Assembly (NCBI GenBank): GCA_033721235.1
Contig: JAWWAY010000001.1
Location: 62,001 to 126,000, forward strand
Direction: 5' to 3'
DNA: 64,000 nucleotides
Source of the DNA: UBA5078 sp033721235
GTDB taxonomy: Bacteria; Pseudomonadota; Gammaproteobacteria; Pseudomonadales; Pseudohongiellaceae
Shown: positions 39,967-49,637 of the stretch, one piece after another
Numbering within the stretch: the first letter of the stretch is position 1
How the letters are laid out: the number at the start of each line of letters is the position of its first letter
Made by a program: the position numbers and the translations under genes
Notes under the pieces: model-generated
Database searches by the model: none
Told to the model about the DNA's origin: nothing
What the model saw: the letters and a program-made list of their open reading frames with translations, nothing else

Positions 39967-41052
39967 ATGAGTGAATCGATTTGTAGTACCTCAACGCTTA
40001 CCGCTGATACAGCCTTAGTGCGTGAGCACTTGGCTAAGGCTACTAAACCGAATTTGATGTCGGTGGATGAAGTAGAGCATTACAAAGGGTTGATCAAAGA
40101 TTTATTGCGGGAAAAAAACGCTACTGTTGTGGCTCACTACTACACGGATGCGCTACTGCAGGAGCTTGCTGAAGAGACCGGCGGTTTTGTGTCCGACTCT
40201 TTGGAAATGGCCCGTTTTGGCCGCGATTGCGAGGCTTCTACGCTAGTGGTAGCTGGTGTTCGCTTTATGGGTGAAACGGCCAGTATTTTGAGCCCCGAAA
40301 AGACAGTATTAATGCCGACAGTAGAGGCTACGTGTTCACTCGATATCGCCTGTCCGGTAGAGACTTTTTCGGCATTCTGCGACCAGCACCCGGATCGAGA
40401 AGTGGTGGTTTACGCCAACACCTCCGCGGCGGTAAAAGCGCGAGCCGATTGGGTAGTGACCTCTAGCATTGCCGTAGATGTTATCGAGCACCTGCATAGC
40501 GAAGGCAAGAAAATTATTTGGGGACCAGACAAGCACCTAGGTTCTTATATCCAGAGTAAGACCGGCGCTGATATGTTGCTATGGGATGGTGCCTGTATTG
40601 TGCACGAAGAGTTTAAGGCCCAAGGTTTGGATAATTTACGCGCTGTACACCCGGATGCCGCCGTATTGGCTCACCCAGAGTCGCCTATGAGTGTGCTTGA
40701 GCACGCCGATGTGGTGGGCTCTACCACGCAGATTATTAATGCCGCCCTTAGCTTGCCTAATGAGAAATTCATTGTGGCTACGGATAACGGTATCTTCTAC
40801 AAACTGCAGCAGTTAGCTCCGAACAAAATTTTCTTAGAAGCCCCAACGGCAGGCAACGATGCGACGTGTCGTAGCTGTGCGCATTGCCCATGGATGGCCA
40901 TGAATTCTCTACAGAATTTGTACGAGTCACTCCGCGATGGCACTAACCAGATCAGCGTAGACCCAACGCTTGCCAAGCGGGCAATGATTCCCCTACAGCG
41001 AATGTTAGACTTTTCCAATAAGAATAAAATTAAAGTGCAAGGAAAGGCTTAA
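39967..41052 (+). CDS. nadA: Quinolinate synthase
   Basis: The protein has 361 residues. It condenses iminoaspartate with dihydroxyacetone phosphate to quinolinate in NAD synthesis. The sequence shows ATVVAHYYTDALLQELAEE, the 4Fe-4S region EATCSLDIACP (Cys123), WDGACIVHEEF and the late CRSCAHCPWMAMN with the third Cys ligand. All three conserved triose-type repeats are present. I use the ATG at 39967 with a weak ribosome site; a TTG at 39946 is an alternative. Nothing suggests an operon. Confidence 0.95.
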   Translation: MSESICSTSTLTADTALVREHLAKATKPNLMSVDEVEHYKGLIKDLLREKNATVVAHYYTDALLQELAEETGGFVSDSLEMARFGRDCEASTLVVAGVRFMGETASILSPEKTVLMPTVEATCSLDIACPVETFSAFCDQHPDREVVVYANTSAAVKARADWVVTSSIAVDVIEHLHSEGKKIIWGPDKHLGSYIQSKTGADMLLWDGACIVHEEFKAQGLDNLRAVHPDAAVLAHPESPMSVLEHADVVGSTTQIINAALSLPNEKFIVATDNGIFYKLQQLAPNKIFLEAPTAGNDATCRSCAHCPWMAMNSLQNLYESLRDGTNQISVDPTLAKRAMIPLQRMLDFSNKNKIKVQGKA

Positions 41053-41115
41053 GTACGGGGTTAGATCTTTTCCAGGTCAGGCCCTGCAGTAAGTCCAAAG
41101 CAGTATATTACCCAT

Positions 41116-42570
41116 TCAAGGGCCAGTTCTGGCCGTTCTCTCTAACTGCTGAACATCTCTTGCGCGCTGGCGCAATTTTGCTAGCACGGGGCCATTGTCT
41201 GTACGGTGGGTTTCTATCGCTAGGGCGTATTCGATTTGCTCGGCTGCACGGCGGAAGTCGCCCACTAGAATGAAGTACTCGGCGCGTGCTTGGTGTACTT
41301 TACTGACGTTGCCTACTAGGCCTTGAGTCTCGGCAATTTGATACCATAACTCATGATCGTCTGGGCGCGCAGCGGCTTGTCTTTCTAAAACTCTTGCGGC
41401 GTCCAGGTATTGTCGGTTGGCTTCTAATGCATCGGCGTAGGCCATAGAAAGAGGGTGGTTGCCGGGACTAATTCTTAAGTGACGCTCTAATAAAGTAATT
41501 GCGCTTGCGGCCTCATTTTGCTGTACGAGAATCTCTGCTTGAGTGACGATATAGGCAATGCGGTTAGGGTCATCTTTTTGCAGCTCCTCTAATTCGTTTA
41601 GAGCTTTAGCGTAGTCGCCATTTTGCGCATAGGCCAAACTGAGGCCATATTTTGCGCCTTTTCTTTGGGCCTCGTTGTTTGCCGTTTCCATATTGCGTTG
41701 GAAGTCGAGAATATTGGCCTGTGCATCGCGCTGGTATTTCACCAATACTCTGGCTCGCATTAGCTGATAATCGAGGCTGCCGGTGGCTTGGCGCGCAGGG
41801 TAGCGGCCAGCTCGGCCTCTAGTGTCAGCGATACGAGACTCTGTAACCGGGTGAGAGAGCAGAAATTCCGGTACCTTAGTGCCGTATCGGTTCAAGTCTA
41901 CTAAGCGCTCAAACATATTTGGCATTTGTTGTGGGTCGTAACCGGCAGCGTAAAGTGTCCTCAGGCCCACGCGGTCTGCTTCTGCCTCGTTACTACGAGA
42001 GAAGCGAAGTTGGTTTTCTATCGCCAAGCCCTGTGCCGCCATGATTGCCGCCTGACCTGATTCGCCATCGCCTGCTCCCATGATGATGATACTAGCCAAG
42101 AGAGTGGCAAGTTCCGGAATCCTGCGTCTTTGAGCATCCTCAACGCTGCGCGCGAAATGGCGTTGGCTGACGTGAGCCAGCTCATGAGCCATGACCGACA
42201 TGAATTCGCCCTCAGTCTGGGCATTGAGGAATAGGCCGCCGTTTACCCCAATGATGCCGCCCGGGGCCGCGAAGGCGTTGAGTTCGGGGCTGTCGATGAT
42301 AATGAACGATAGGCGAAAATCTTGCAGTTCACTGTGCAACGCGAGTTGATGGGTAGCGTTGACCAGATAGCTGTAAAGTAAAGGGTCGTTGATGGTTTCG
42401 CTACTGCGGCGCACCGAGCGCAAGAACTCTTTGCCTAGCGCGTATTCGTCATCAAGCGAGATAAGGCCAGAAATACGATCGCCAAGGCTGGGTAGTTGAA
42501 CCTGAGCCTGAAGGCTGGAGCACAGTACGGTGGTACATAGTGCGCCAATAATTCGTTTTATGTTAAACAT
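41116..42570 (-). CDS. bepA: Periplasmic M48 protease/chaperone, BepA-like
   Basis: The protein has 484 residues. After a signal peptide (ending SLQA) comes an M48 metalloprotease domain with AHELAHVSQRHF (His129, Glu130, His133) and NEAEADRVGLRTLYAAGYD carrying the third ligand. The C-terminal half is a TPR array (AKALNELEELQKDDPN, then AARVLERQAAARPDDHEL). This is the BepA/YfgC layout: outer-membrane protein assembly and degradation of stalled LptD or BamA. It stands alone, convergent with nadA. Confidence 0.92.
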   Translation of the reverse strand: MFNIKRIIGALCTTVLCSSLQAQVQLPSLGDRISGLISLDDEYALGKEFLRSVRRSSETINDPLLYSYLVNATHQLALHSELQDFRLSFIIIDSPELNAFAAPGGIIGVNGGLFLNAQTEGEFMSVMAHELAHVSQRHFARSVEDAQRRRIPELATLLASIIIMGAGDGESGQAAIMAAQGLAIENQLRFSRSNEAEADRVGLRTLYAAGYDPQQMPNMFERLVDLNRYGTKVPEFLLSHPVTESRIADTRGRAGRYPARQATGSLDYQLMRARVLVKYQRDAQANILDFQRNMETANNEAQRKGAKYGLSLAYAQNGDYAKALNELEELQKDDPNRIAYIVTQAEILVQQNEAASAITLLERHLRISPGNHPLSMAYADALEANRQYLDAARVLERQAAARPDDHELWYQIAETQGLVGNVSKVHQARAEYFILVGDFRRAAEQIEYALAIETHRTDNGPVLAKLRQRARDVQQLERTARTGP

Positions 42571-42716
42571 GAGTACCTGTGTTGTTTGCGATTGTGCGCA
42601 TGTATAAGCACTGTAAACCTAAGACCTGTAAGATGACAAATAATTCCAGTGTTTCTGCGTCTTAGAGGCTTTTCTTTCCTATCCAATGTCTATGAATGCT
42701 TGCTAAAATACGGGGC

Positions 42717-42950
42717 ATGGATATTCAAGAAGATTTACAGCTCGATGCCAGCGGTCTGGCGTGCCCACTGCCGCTTCTAAAAGCCAAATTGGCGCTCAAC
42801 TCTCTACAAGAGCAGCAGATATTAAAGGTAATTGCGACAGACCCAGGGTCCGAGCGCGACTTTCAGGTATTTGTTGATCAAAGCAGGCACAATATTCTTG
42901 CTTTCAACAAGGACGATGCTGTGTACACCTACTGGATTCAAAAAGGTTAA
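42717..42950 (+). CDS. TusA-family sulfur carrier
   Basis: The protein has 77 residues. LDASGLACPLPLLKAKLAL has the CPxP motif with Cys16, and IATDPGSERDFQVFV follows as in TusA. It passes sulfur as a persulfide, for tRNA thiolation or other acceptors. The second methionine (42717) is used because GGGG lies just before it. It is followed 8 bases later by the PerM-like gene, so the two may be co-transcribed. Confidence 0.88.
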   Translation: MDIQEDLQLDASGLACPLPLLKAKLALNSLQEQQILKVIATDPGSERDFQVFVDQSRHNILAFNKDDAVYTYWIQKG

Positions 42951-42958
42951 GAATAATC

Positions 42959-44044
42959 ATGCGCCAATTGATGCGAAGTTTCTTTGACCGCTATTTTCAT
43001 GATGAAGAAGCCATTATCTTCACCATACTGCTGATATTCGGCATAGTGGTGGTGATGACGATGGGCTCTATCCTAGCGCCCATTTTTGCAGCCGTAGTCA
43101 CGGCGTACCTGTTGCAAGGTTTAGTGAATTCCTTACTCCAATACAAAGTGCCATATCTGGTAGCCGTCACCCTAGTGTATGCGCTGTTTATAAGCTTGTT
43201 CTTAGCTATTTTCTTCTTATTGCTTCCTCAGGTTTGGGTGCAGTTTGGGCGCTTAATTAACGAGCTGCCTCGCTTAATTAGCGAGGGGCAGGAGCTGCTA
43301 TTTCACTTGCCAGAGGCATACCCTAGCCTTATCACACAGGAGCAGCTACGAGAGCTTCTGGCCACTGTTCGCGTGGATCTTGCCGATTGGGGCCAGACAG
43401 CGGTGACGTATTCCTTGGCCGGTATTCCTCGTCTGTTCAATTGGATGATCTTCCTAGTCCTAGTGCCGGTGTTGGTATTCTTCATGATGAAGGACAAAGA
43501 CCAGCTAGTAGGCTGGATCAGCAATCAGCTACCCCATAATCGCCCCTTGATGCTGCAAATTTGGAAAGAAATGGACGTGCAGCTGGCTAACTATATCCGC
43601 GGCAAGGCGCTTGAGATATTTGTGGTGGGTAGTGCTAGCTATATTACGTTCATGATTCTAGGCATGAACTACGCGCTATTGCTGTCCGTGATGGTGGGGC
43701 TGTCAGTGGTTATCCCCTTTATTGGCGTAGCCGTGGTGGCCATTCCAGTGATGCTGGTGGCTTATGTACAGTGGGGTATCGGTGGTGAGTTTGTGGCGGT
43801 GGTAGTGGCCTATAGTGTTATCCAGTTACTCGATGCCAATGTCTTGGTGCCTATTATCTTCTCTGAAACAGTTAATCTGCACCCGGTCGCTATTATTGCT
43901 GCTGTGTTAGTTTTCGGTGGGCTTTGGGGGCTTGCAGGCGTGTTTTTCGCTATTCCCTTGGCCACTCTTATTAAGGCCATTATGAATGCTTGGCCTGACA
44001 CCAACCGAAAAGGCCCTCCGGAGGATGCGGCAAAGGCAAAATAA
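42959..44044 (+). CDS. AI-2E/PerM family membrane transporter
   Basis: The protein has 361 residues with about seven or eight membrane helices. It shows IFTILLIFGIVVVMTMGSILAP, PYLVAVTLVYALFISLFLAI, and the family blocks VLVFFMMKDKDQLVGW, GLSVVIPFIGVAV and LVPIIFSETVNLHPVAI. This is the PerM/YdiK-type permease family; the substrate is unknown. A terminator overlaps the stop. Confidence 0.9.
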   Translation: MRQLMRSFFDRYFHDEEAIIFTILLIFGIVVVMTMGSILAPIFAAVVTAYLLQGLVNSLLQYKVPYLVAVTLVYALFISLFLAIFFLLLPQVWVQFGRLINELPRLISEGQELLFHLPEAYPSLITQEQLRELLATVRVDLADWGQTAVTYSLAGIPRLFNWMIFLVLVPVLVFFMMKDKDQLVGWISNQLPHNRPLMLQIWKEMDVQLANYIRGKALEIFVVGSASYITFMILGMNYALLLSVMVGLSVVIPFIGVAVVAIPVMLVAYVQWGIGGEFVAVVVAYSVIQLLDANVLVPIIFSETVNLHPVAIIAAVLVFGGLWGLAGVFFAIPLATLIKAIMNAWPDTNRKGPPEDAAKAK

Positions 44045-44061
44045 GCCATTTTGCCTTTTGT
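44035..44061 (+). terminator. Terminator after the PerM-like gene
   Basis: GGCAAAAT (44035-44042) and ATTTTGCC (44048-44055) form a stem with loop AAGCC, followed by TTTTG. It overlaps the stop codon and separates this gene from dapA. Confidence 0.75.
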
Positions 44062-44135
44062 CCAGCAGTGTGGGGATGTGGTAAAGTCGCCGCGCAGCGT
44101 TTCTAACGATTTAGTTTAATTTTTGAGGATTTGTA

Positions 44136-45029
44136 ATGATCGACGGCAGTATTGTTGCCATTGTTACCCCTATGCATCCAAATGGGGATATCGACTATCC
44201 GGCGTTCGACCGCCTGATAGAGTGGCATATTGAAAGTGGAACGGACGCCGTTGTTGTGGTTGGCACAACCGGTGAGTCACCAACACTGTCAGAAGAAGAG
44301 CACTGTAGCTTAATTAAGCACTGTGTTCAGGTCGTTAATAAACGTATTCCAGTGATTGCGGGTACTGGCTCGAACTCTACCCGTGAAGCGATATTTTTCA
44401 CCCAAGTGGCTAAAGACGCCGGGGCTGATGCCGCGCTCTTGGTAGCGCCTTACTATAATAAGCCGAGCCAAGAGGGTTTATATCAGCACTTCAAAGCGAT
44501 TGCAGAAGCTGTTGATATTCCTCAGATTCTTTATAATGTGCCCGGTCGTACCAGCTCTGATATTCATCCTGAGACAGTGTCTCGCTTGGCCGATATTAGC
44601 AATATTGTGGGTATTAAAGAGGCCACTGGGGATTTAGCCCGTTGCAGTCAATTGCTGCGTACTTGCGCTGATCGTATTGCCATATACAGTGGCGACGATG
44701 CTACCGCTATGGATTTAATGTTAGCTGGCGGTAAGGGCAATATTTCGGTAACGGCAAACCTGGTTCCAAAGCAGATGCATCAGATGTGCGCGCTGGCTAT
44801 TGCAGGCGACATGGAAGGAGCTAAAGCTGTTAACGAACCCTTGGAGGCTTTGCACAAGAACCTGTTTGTGGAAGGTAACCCCGTGCCAGTGAAGTGGGCG
44901 ATGGAGCAGCTAGGCTTGATCGAATCAGGTATTCGCCTGCCTTTAGTGGAACTCAGTGAGGTTTATAGAGTCCCAGTATTGGAGTCCATGAAGGCTGCAG
45001 GCTTGGAAGTTGTCGAGTCTAGCGATTAG
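44136..45029 (+). CDS. dapA: 4-Hydroxy-tetrahydrodipicolinate synthase
   Basis: The protein has 297 residues. It condenses pyruvate with aspartate semialdehyde, the first step of lysine/diaminopimelate synthesis. The Schiff-base Lys161 lies in VGIKEATGDL and Tyr133 in ILYNVPGRTS, in the same positions as in Escherichia coli; VVGTTGESPTLSEEEH is also present. GAGG precedes the ATG. bamC follows in the same direction, the classic dapA-bamC order. Confidence 0.97.
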   Translation: MIDGSIVAIVTPMHPNGDIDYPAFDRLIEWHIESGTDAVVVVGTTGESPTLSEEEHCSLIKHCVQVVNKRIPVIAGTGSNSTREAIFFTQVAKDAGADAALLVAPYYNKPSQEGLYQHFKAIAEAVDIPQILYNVPGRTSSDIHPETVSRLADISNIVGIKEATGDLARCSQLLRTCADRIAIYSGDDATAMDLMLAGGKGNISVTANLVPKQMHQMCALAIAGDMEGAKAVNEPLEALHKNLFVEGNPVPVKWAMEQLGLIESGIRLPLVELSEVYRVPVLESMKAAGLEVVESSD

Positions 45030-45069
45030 GTTTGGCTATTGAAGCGAGAATAGAGTTTTGAGAGGAAAG

Positions 45070-46116
45070 ATGCAGGCAAAGAGCTTAGGCGTTTTAAGTG
45101 TAGTAATTGTAGCGGGCCTGCCCGGCTGCTCATACTTGATGGGCGACGATGGCATGTTTCGAGATCGCGAGGCAGACTATATTACGGCCCCGAGTATCGA
45201 CCCCATCACTATTCCGGATGATCTGGATAGCTACACTCTCGATCAACTCTATGTTATTCCGCCGGCACCGCAGGATAGGGCGTTCTTCGTCAGAGCTCCA
45301 GCGCCTGCTGCTATCGATACCAGTATTCGCGAAGGGGTAGTCGTCCAACGCTTTGGCGACAGACGCTGGATTGTTATTGGGGCTGAGCCAGCACAAGTTT
45401 GGCCACGACTACAGGACTTTTGGACAAATTCTCAGATTCCCCTGGAGTCTGAGAATCCAATTGCCGCCACTATGGTGACCGAGTGGATTGGCAATGAAGG
45501 CGAACAAGATAAGTATCATGTTCGAGTAGAACCTGGCCTGCATTCGGGCAATTCCGAAGTGTATGTTGTGCACGTAAACGAAGAGTCAGTAACGGATATG
45601 ACTGCACCGGTTGATTGGCCGGACGAGTCTGTGGTCTTGCAGCGCGAGCACGATATGTTGGAGCGCATTTCAGTCTACTTGGCTGATCGAACAGACCTAT
45701 ACAGAGCCTCTTCAGTGTCGCTTCTAGCTGGTAGTATTGAGGCTGCTAGTAAGGCTAGGCTAGAGCGTAGCGCTAGGGGTACGGTATTGCATATGGATAT
45801 CGACTACGACAGAGCGTGGTCTCAAATTCAACAGTCTTTAGGTAATACTGATGCGCAGATACTCAGTAGTGATAGGTCTGCGGGTACTTTTGAAGTGGCC
45901 TATAATGGTGAGATTGATGAAGATGATCGTCCCGGTTTTTTCTCGCGCCTGTTTGGTTTCGGGGATGATGAAATTGATGCCAAAACATTCTCTATTGTAT
46001 TGACTGCGAACGATGCCGATACGGCGGTTACTGTTACAGCCAGCATGCAAGAAGGTGCTGCTGAGCCGCAGTTGCAAGACGAATTGGTTCGAAGTATTCA
46101 CAGCAACTTGATTTAA
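45070..46116 (+). CDS. bamC: Outer membrane assembly lipoprotein BamC
   Basis: The protein has 348 residues. A signal peptide ends in GLPGCSYLMG with the lipidated Cys. It has the tandem helix-grip domains of BamC (AEPAQVWPRLQDFWTNSQI; then MDIDYDRAWSQIQQSLG), and the N-terminal DREADYITAPSIDPITIPDDL stretch fits its unstructured BamD-binding segment. It is part of the Bam complex. AGAGGAAAG leads into the ATG at 45070; a TTG at 45058 is less likely. Confidence 0.92.
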   Translation: MQAKSLGVLSVVIVAGLPGCSYLMGDDGMFRDREADYITAPSIDPITIPDDLDSYTLDQLYVIPPAPQDRAFFVRAPAPAAIDTSIREGVVVQRFGDRRWIVIGAEPAQVWPRLQDFWTNSQIPLESENPIAATMVTEWIGNEGEQDKYHVRVEPGLHSGNSEVYVVHVNEESVTDMTAPVDWPDESVVLQREHDMLERISVYLADRTDLYRASSVSLLAGSIEAASKARLERSARGTVLHMDIDYDRAWSQIQQSLGNTDAQILSSDRSAGTFEVAYNGEIDEDDRPGFFSRLFGFGDDEIDAKTFSIVLTANDADTAVTVTASMQEGAAEPQLQDELVRSIHSNLI

Positions 46117-46124
46117 TTCCATTT

Positions 46125-46159
46125 AGCTCTCAGCCTGATATTTTTCTGCGCTGAGAGCT
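46125..46159 (+). terminator. Hairpin after bamC
   Basis: AGCTCTCAG (46125-46133) and CTGAGAGCT (46151-46159) form a 9-base-pair stem with a 17-base loop between bamC and rmuC. There is no T run after it, so termination may be partial. Confidence 0.5.
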
Positions 46160-46178
46160 CACCATTGGAGCTCCCTCT

Positions 46179-47540
46179 ATGCCAATAAGCCTAGAACTAG
46201 CCGTTCTGATAGCCCTAGTGCTTATAGTGCTTATTGGTTTTACGGTGCTAACTCTGCGTAAGCCGGAAGATCGCAGTGCAGAAATTCTTGTGCTCGAAGA
46301 GCGCCTAAGCGCAAAACAGAGCGAAATAGAGGCATTGCTATTACGCCTAGAAGAAACGGAGAAAGAAGTAAAAGACACTTCTGATGCCAATATAGCCCAC
46401 CGCGAACAAATCTCTCAATTGAAAACTCAATTAGATGAAGAGCGCAAAGTCACGCAAGAGAAGCTGGCCATATTGGAAAACTCTCGCGAGAAGATGACCT
46501 TAGAGTTTAAGAATATTGCCAACGATATTCTGGAAGATAAAAGTCGAAAATTCACCGCCTCTAATCGCGAAAGCATCAGTGAAATTCTCAAACCGCTTAA
46601 TGAAAAGATTCAACTTTTCGAAAAGAAAGTGGACGACTCATATAACCAAGAAGCCAAAGAGCGTCACACCCTGGCGAAAGAGATTAAAGCGCTTCAGGAA
46701 CTCAATATTCGCATTAGTGAAGATGCCATTAATTTGACCAATGCTTTGAAGGGCGAGAACAAAACCCAAGGCACATGGGGTGAGGTAATTCTAGAGTCAA
46801 TTCTAGAAAAATCCGGTTTGGTAAAAGGGCGCGAATACGAAACCCAAGTCAACCTGAAAGCAGAGGACGGCAGCCGAGCACAGCCCGATGTTATCGTGCA
46901 CTTGCCAGAGAGTAAGAAAATTATTATCGATGCCAAGGTGTCGCTAAAGTCCTACGAAGCGTATTGCTCGGCAGACGAGCCTGAACAGCGTAAAAAACTT
47001 CTGGAGCAGCACGTACAGTCTATTCAGGCCCATGTGAAGGGGCTAAGCAATAAAGAATATCAAAACCTGATGGGCCTCAACTCCTTGGATTTTGTCTTGC
47101 TGTTTATGCCGGTGGAGGCTGCCTTCTCTGTGGCGGTTCAAGCCAATAGCGAATTGTTTAGCGCGGCGTTTGAGAAGAATATTATTCTGGTGGGGCCGTC
47201 TACATTGTTGGCAACCCTACGCACTATTCAAAATATTTGGCGTTATGAGCAGCAAAGCCAAAATGCTATCGAAATAGCGACTGAAGCCGGTAGGTTATAC
47301 GATAAGTTTGTCGCCTTTAGTGCAGACGTTGAAGAGATAGGCAGTCGCATTGAGGCGACGCAAAAAAGTTATGATAAAGCCCATAATAAGCTCACCTCTG
47401 GCAAAGGCAATTTGATTGTCCGTATCGAAAAACTCAAGCAGCTTGGGGCCAAGGCCAGCAAAAAGCATTCGGATAAATTATTAGCCAACACCAATTTGGA
47501 TGCCCTTGAGCAAGAAGATAGTTCCAACGAATCGAAGTAG
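46179..47540 (+). CDS. rmuC: DNA recombination protein RmuC
   Basis: The protein has 453 residues. An N-terminal membrane helix (ISLELAVLIALVLIVLIGF) is followed by a long coiled coil (about 35-190) and the RmuC nuclease-like domain: TQGTWGEVILESILEKSGL, DVIVHLPESKKIIIDAKVSL and VEAAFSVAVQANSELF. RmuC limits DNA inversion between short repeats. GGAG precedes the ATG, and miaE follows after 8 bases. Confidence 0.95.
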   Translation: MPISLELAVLIALVLIVLIGFTVLTLRKPEDRSAEILVLEERLSAKQSEIEALLLRLEETEKEVKDTSDANIAHREQISQLKTQLDEERKVTQEKLAILENSREKMTLEFKNIANDILEDKSRKFTASNRESISEILKPLNEKIQLFEKKVDDSYNQEAKERHTLAKEIKALQELNIRISEDAINLTNALKGENKTQGTWGEVILESILEKSGLVKGREYETQVNLKAEDGSRAQPDVIVHLPESKKIIIDAKVSLKSYEAYCSADEPEQRKKLLEQHVQSIQAHVKGLSNKEYQNLMGLNSLDFVLLFMPVEAAFSVAVQANSELFSAAFEKNIILVGPSTLLATLRTIQNIWRYEQQSQNAIEIATEAGRLYDKFVAFSADVEEIGSRIEATQKSYDKAHNKLTSGKGNLIVRIEKLKQLGAKASKKHSDKLLANTNLDALEQEDSSNESK

Positions 47541-47548
47541 ACCCTCTT

Positions 47549-48148
47549 ATGTTGAAAGAAATTATTGGCTTCCTTGGCTGTGAAACGCCGGAGCTCTGGT
47601 TGCAAGAAGCCTTGCGCCAGCAGTCTGTATTATTAGTTGATCACGCTAATTGTGAAAAAAAAGCCGCTGCTACGGCAATGAATTTGCTATACCGTCATTC
47701 AGAGCGAACCGAGCTGTTAAAGAAAATGTCGCAGCTTGCGCGAGAGGAACTACTGCATTTTGAGCAGGTAGTGAATCTGCTGGAAGAGCGCGATATAGAA
47801 TATGTTCACCTGAGCGCCTCGCGTTATGCCGGAGGGCTAAGAGAGCACGTACGTAAAGAGCATCAGTATGCTCTGTGCGATACTTTGATTGTGGGGGCCT
47901 TTGTGGAGGCGCGCTCATGCGAGAGGTTTGCGAAACTTGTGCCTTTATTAGATGAAAAACTGGCTAAGTTTTATAAGAGCTTATTGCGATCAGAAGCGCG
48001 TCATTATCAATATTATCTTGAGTTGGCGCAGCTCTATTCGCCAGAGGATATCACTCATAGGGTGGAGCATTTCCGCAGCGTTGAGCAAGAGCTAATTGAA
48101 AGCCCGGACGAGCAGTTTCGCTTTCATAGTGGCGTGCCTTCCCATTGA
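47549..48148 (+). CDS. miaE: tRNA 2-methylthio-N6-isopentenyladenosine hydroxylase
   Basis: The protein has 199 residues. It is a ferritin-like diiron enzyme: LLVDHANCEKKAAATAMNLL, REELLHFEQVVNLLEERDIE, then CDTLIVGAFVEARSCERF and EARHYQYYLELAQLY supply the Glu and His metal ligands. It hydroxylates the modified A37 of tRNAs reading U-starting codons. It lies 8 bases after rmuC, and translation may be linked. Confidence 0.93.
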   Translation: MLKEIIGFLGCETPELWLQEALRQQSVLLVDHANCEKKAAATAMNLLYRHSERTELLKKMSQLAREELLHFEQVVNLLEERDIEYVHLSASRYAGGLREHVRKEHQYALCDTLIVGAFVEARSCERFAKLVPLLDEKLAKFYKSLLRSEARHYQYYLELAQLYSPEDITHRVEHFRSVEQELIESPDEQFRFHSGVPSH

Positions 48149-48164
48149 CCCTACAGCGCAATCT

Positions 48165-48668
48165 CTAGGAGCACTCTCCGCTAATAAGATTATTTGCTAG
48201 GCGTTGGCGTAGCTTGTCAATTTGCTCACAAGGGATGTTAGGGTTGCCGCTTAGGGTAGCGAAGTTGAGAGTTGCCACTCGCTCCAATGGGCTGATATCC
48301 CTAAGCTTGTTATTGCTAAGCGTGATGGAACTCAAGTTTCTAAGCCGTACTACGGGCGCAATGCTTGTGATGGCATTATTGCTTAAGTCTAGGAACTGCA
48401 AAGATCTCAAGGCACCGATACTCTCTATTTGCTCAATTTCCCACTGGGGACAGGACAATACTTTAAGCTCCTCTACCGCAAGTCCTGTCTGTTGGATGGC
48501 GAGGTTTACGCAGGCTTGCAGGCCGGTGTCAGAGAATCGAACCTGAGTTTGATTAGGGCGAGGATCGTAGACGCTCTGATTATTAACGCTAACGGTGTAT
48601 TTCTGTCCGCACGCGGCTACGGAGGCAGTGAGTAAGACCAGGCTGATGGTTTTCACTATGCTCATCAT
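48165..48668 (-). CDS. Leucine-rich-repeat lipoprotein
   Basis: The protein has 167 residues. A signal peptide ends in ASVAAC, giving the lipidated Cys. The middle contains about four leucine-rich repeats, for example LRSLQFLDLSNNAITSIAPV and LRNLSSITLSNNKLRDISPL. A C-terminal NPNIPCEQI region could form a disulfide cap. It is probably an envelope binding protein. Either ATG at 48668 or 48665 may start it; 48689 is too far from a signal peptide. Its function is unknown. Confidence 0.75.
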   Translation of the reverse strand: MMSIVKTISLVLLTASVAACGQKYTVSVNNQSVYDPRPNQTQVRFSDTGLQACVNLAIQQTGLAVEELKVLSCPQWEIEQIESIGALRSLQFLDLSNNAITSIAPVVRLRNLSSITLSNNKLRDISPLERVATLNFATLSGNPNIPCEQIDKLRQRLANNLISGECS

Positions 48669-48902
48669 TCGCTTGTTTCTTCCTTGCAAATAGGTCGGTA
48701 TTGTTACTCAGCATACTCTATTTCAGCCCGTTGGAGCCAGTACTTACAATTCGTGACTTGCCTTGAGGTGAACGCGGTGGAAATTGCTATCTACTACGGT
48801 TAGTATTTGATGCCCAATGTGTCAGGCTTGCGGTCGATGTCATAGTATTTTTGCCCGGCTGACCCGTTGTAGCGAAATACACTTAATGAAAAGGATAAGG
48901 TC

Positions 48903-49604
48903 ATGAATGTTACACGCCTACCGAGCTTTCGCAGCGCTATTGCAGCTGTGTTGCTCACAGCAACACAAGTTCACGCTGCCGATGAAATGGTAGATCTAAC
49001 AAGCCAAGAGAATCAAATTGCTTACAGTATTGGTCTAAACATCGGCGGTAGCATTGCAAGCCAAGGCATCTTGCAGGGCGTTGATCTTGATTTGTTTTTA
49101 GCAGGCCTTCGCGATGCGGTAAACAATGAGCCACAGCTAGATCAAGCTCAAGTCCAAGCTGCTATCGAGGCGTATCAAGCCCAATTGATGGCCGAGCAGA
49201 ACGCGGCGGCGGAACAAATGCGTACAGAAAGTGCTGAGTTTCTTGCGGCCAACGCTCAGAAAGACGGCGTCATGGTAACCGACAGCGGTTTACAGTATAT
49301 GGTGCTTGAGTCAGGCGATACCGATGGTGCCTCTCCAACTACGGCTAACTCTGTGGTTGCTCATTATCACGGTACATTCGTTGACGGCACCGTTTTCGAT
49401 AGCTCTGTAGAGCGCGGCGAGCCAGCGACTTTTGGTGTTACTCAGGTAATTCCTGGCTGGACTGAAGCGCTGCAGATGATGAAAGTGGGTGATAAGTGGC
49501 GTTTGTTCCTGCCATACGATCTCGCTTACGGCGAGACTGGAGCACGTTCTATACCGCCTTATGCTGCGCTTATTTTTGACGTGGAATTAATCGAAATTAA
49601 ATAA
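48903..49604 (+). CDS. FKBP-type peptidyl-prolyl isomerase, FkpA/Mip-like
   Basis: The protein has 233 residues. A signal peptide (ending VHAAD) is followed by a helical dimerisation domain (about 30-120, AYSIGLNIGGSIASQGI) and the FKBP domain: VVAHYHGTFVDGTVFDSSVE, QVIPGWTEALQMMKVGDKW and YGETGARSIPPYAALIFDVE. It helps fold periplasmic proteins. AAGGATAAGG lies before the ATG. Confidence 0.93.
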   Translation: MNVTRLPSFRSAIAAVLLTATQVHAADEMVDLTSQENQIAYSIGLNIGGSIASQGILQGVDLDLFLAGLRDAVNNEPQLDQAQVQAAIEAYQAQLMAEQNAAAEQMRTESAEFLAANAQKDGVMVTDSGLQYMVLESGDTDGASPTTANSVVAHYHGTFVDGTVFDSSVERGEPATFGVTQVIPGWTEALQMMKVGDKWRLFLPYDLAYGETGARSIPPYAALIFDVELIEIK

Positions 49605-49637
49605 GTTAGAGTAAGCGAGTAGGAGATTATAAGCTTG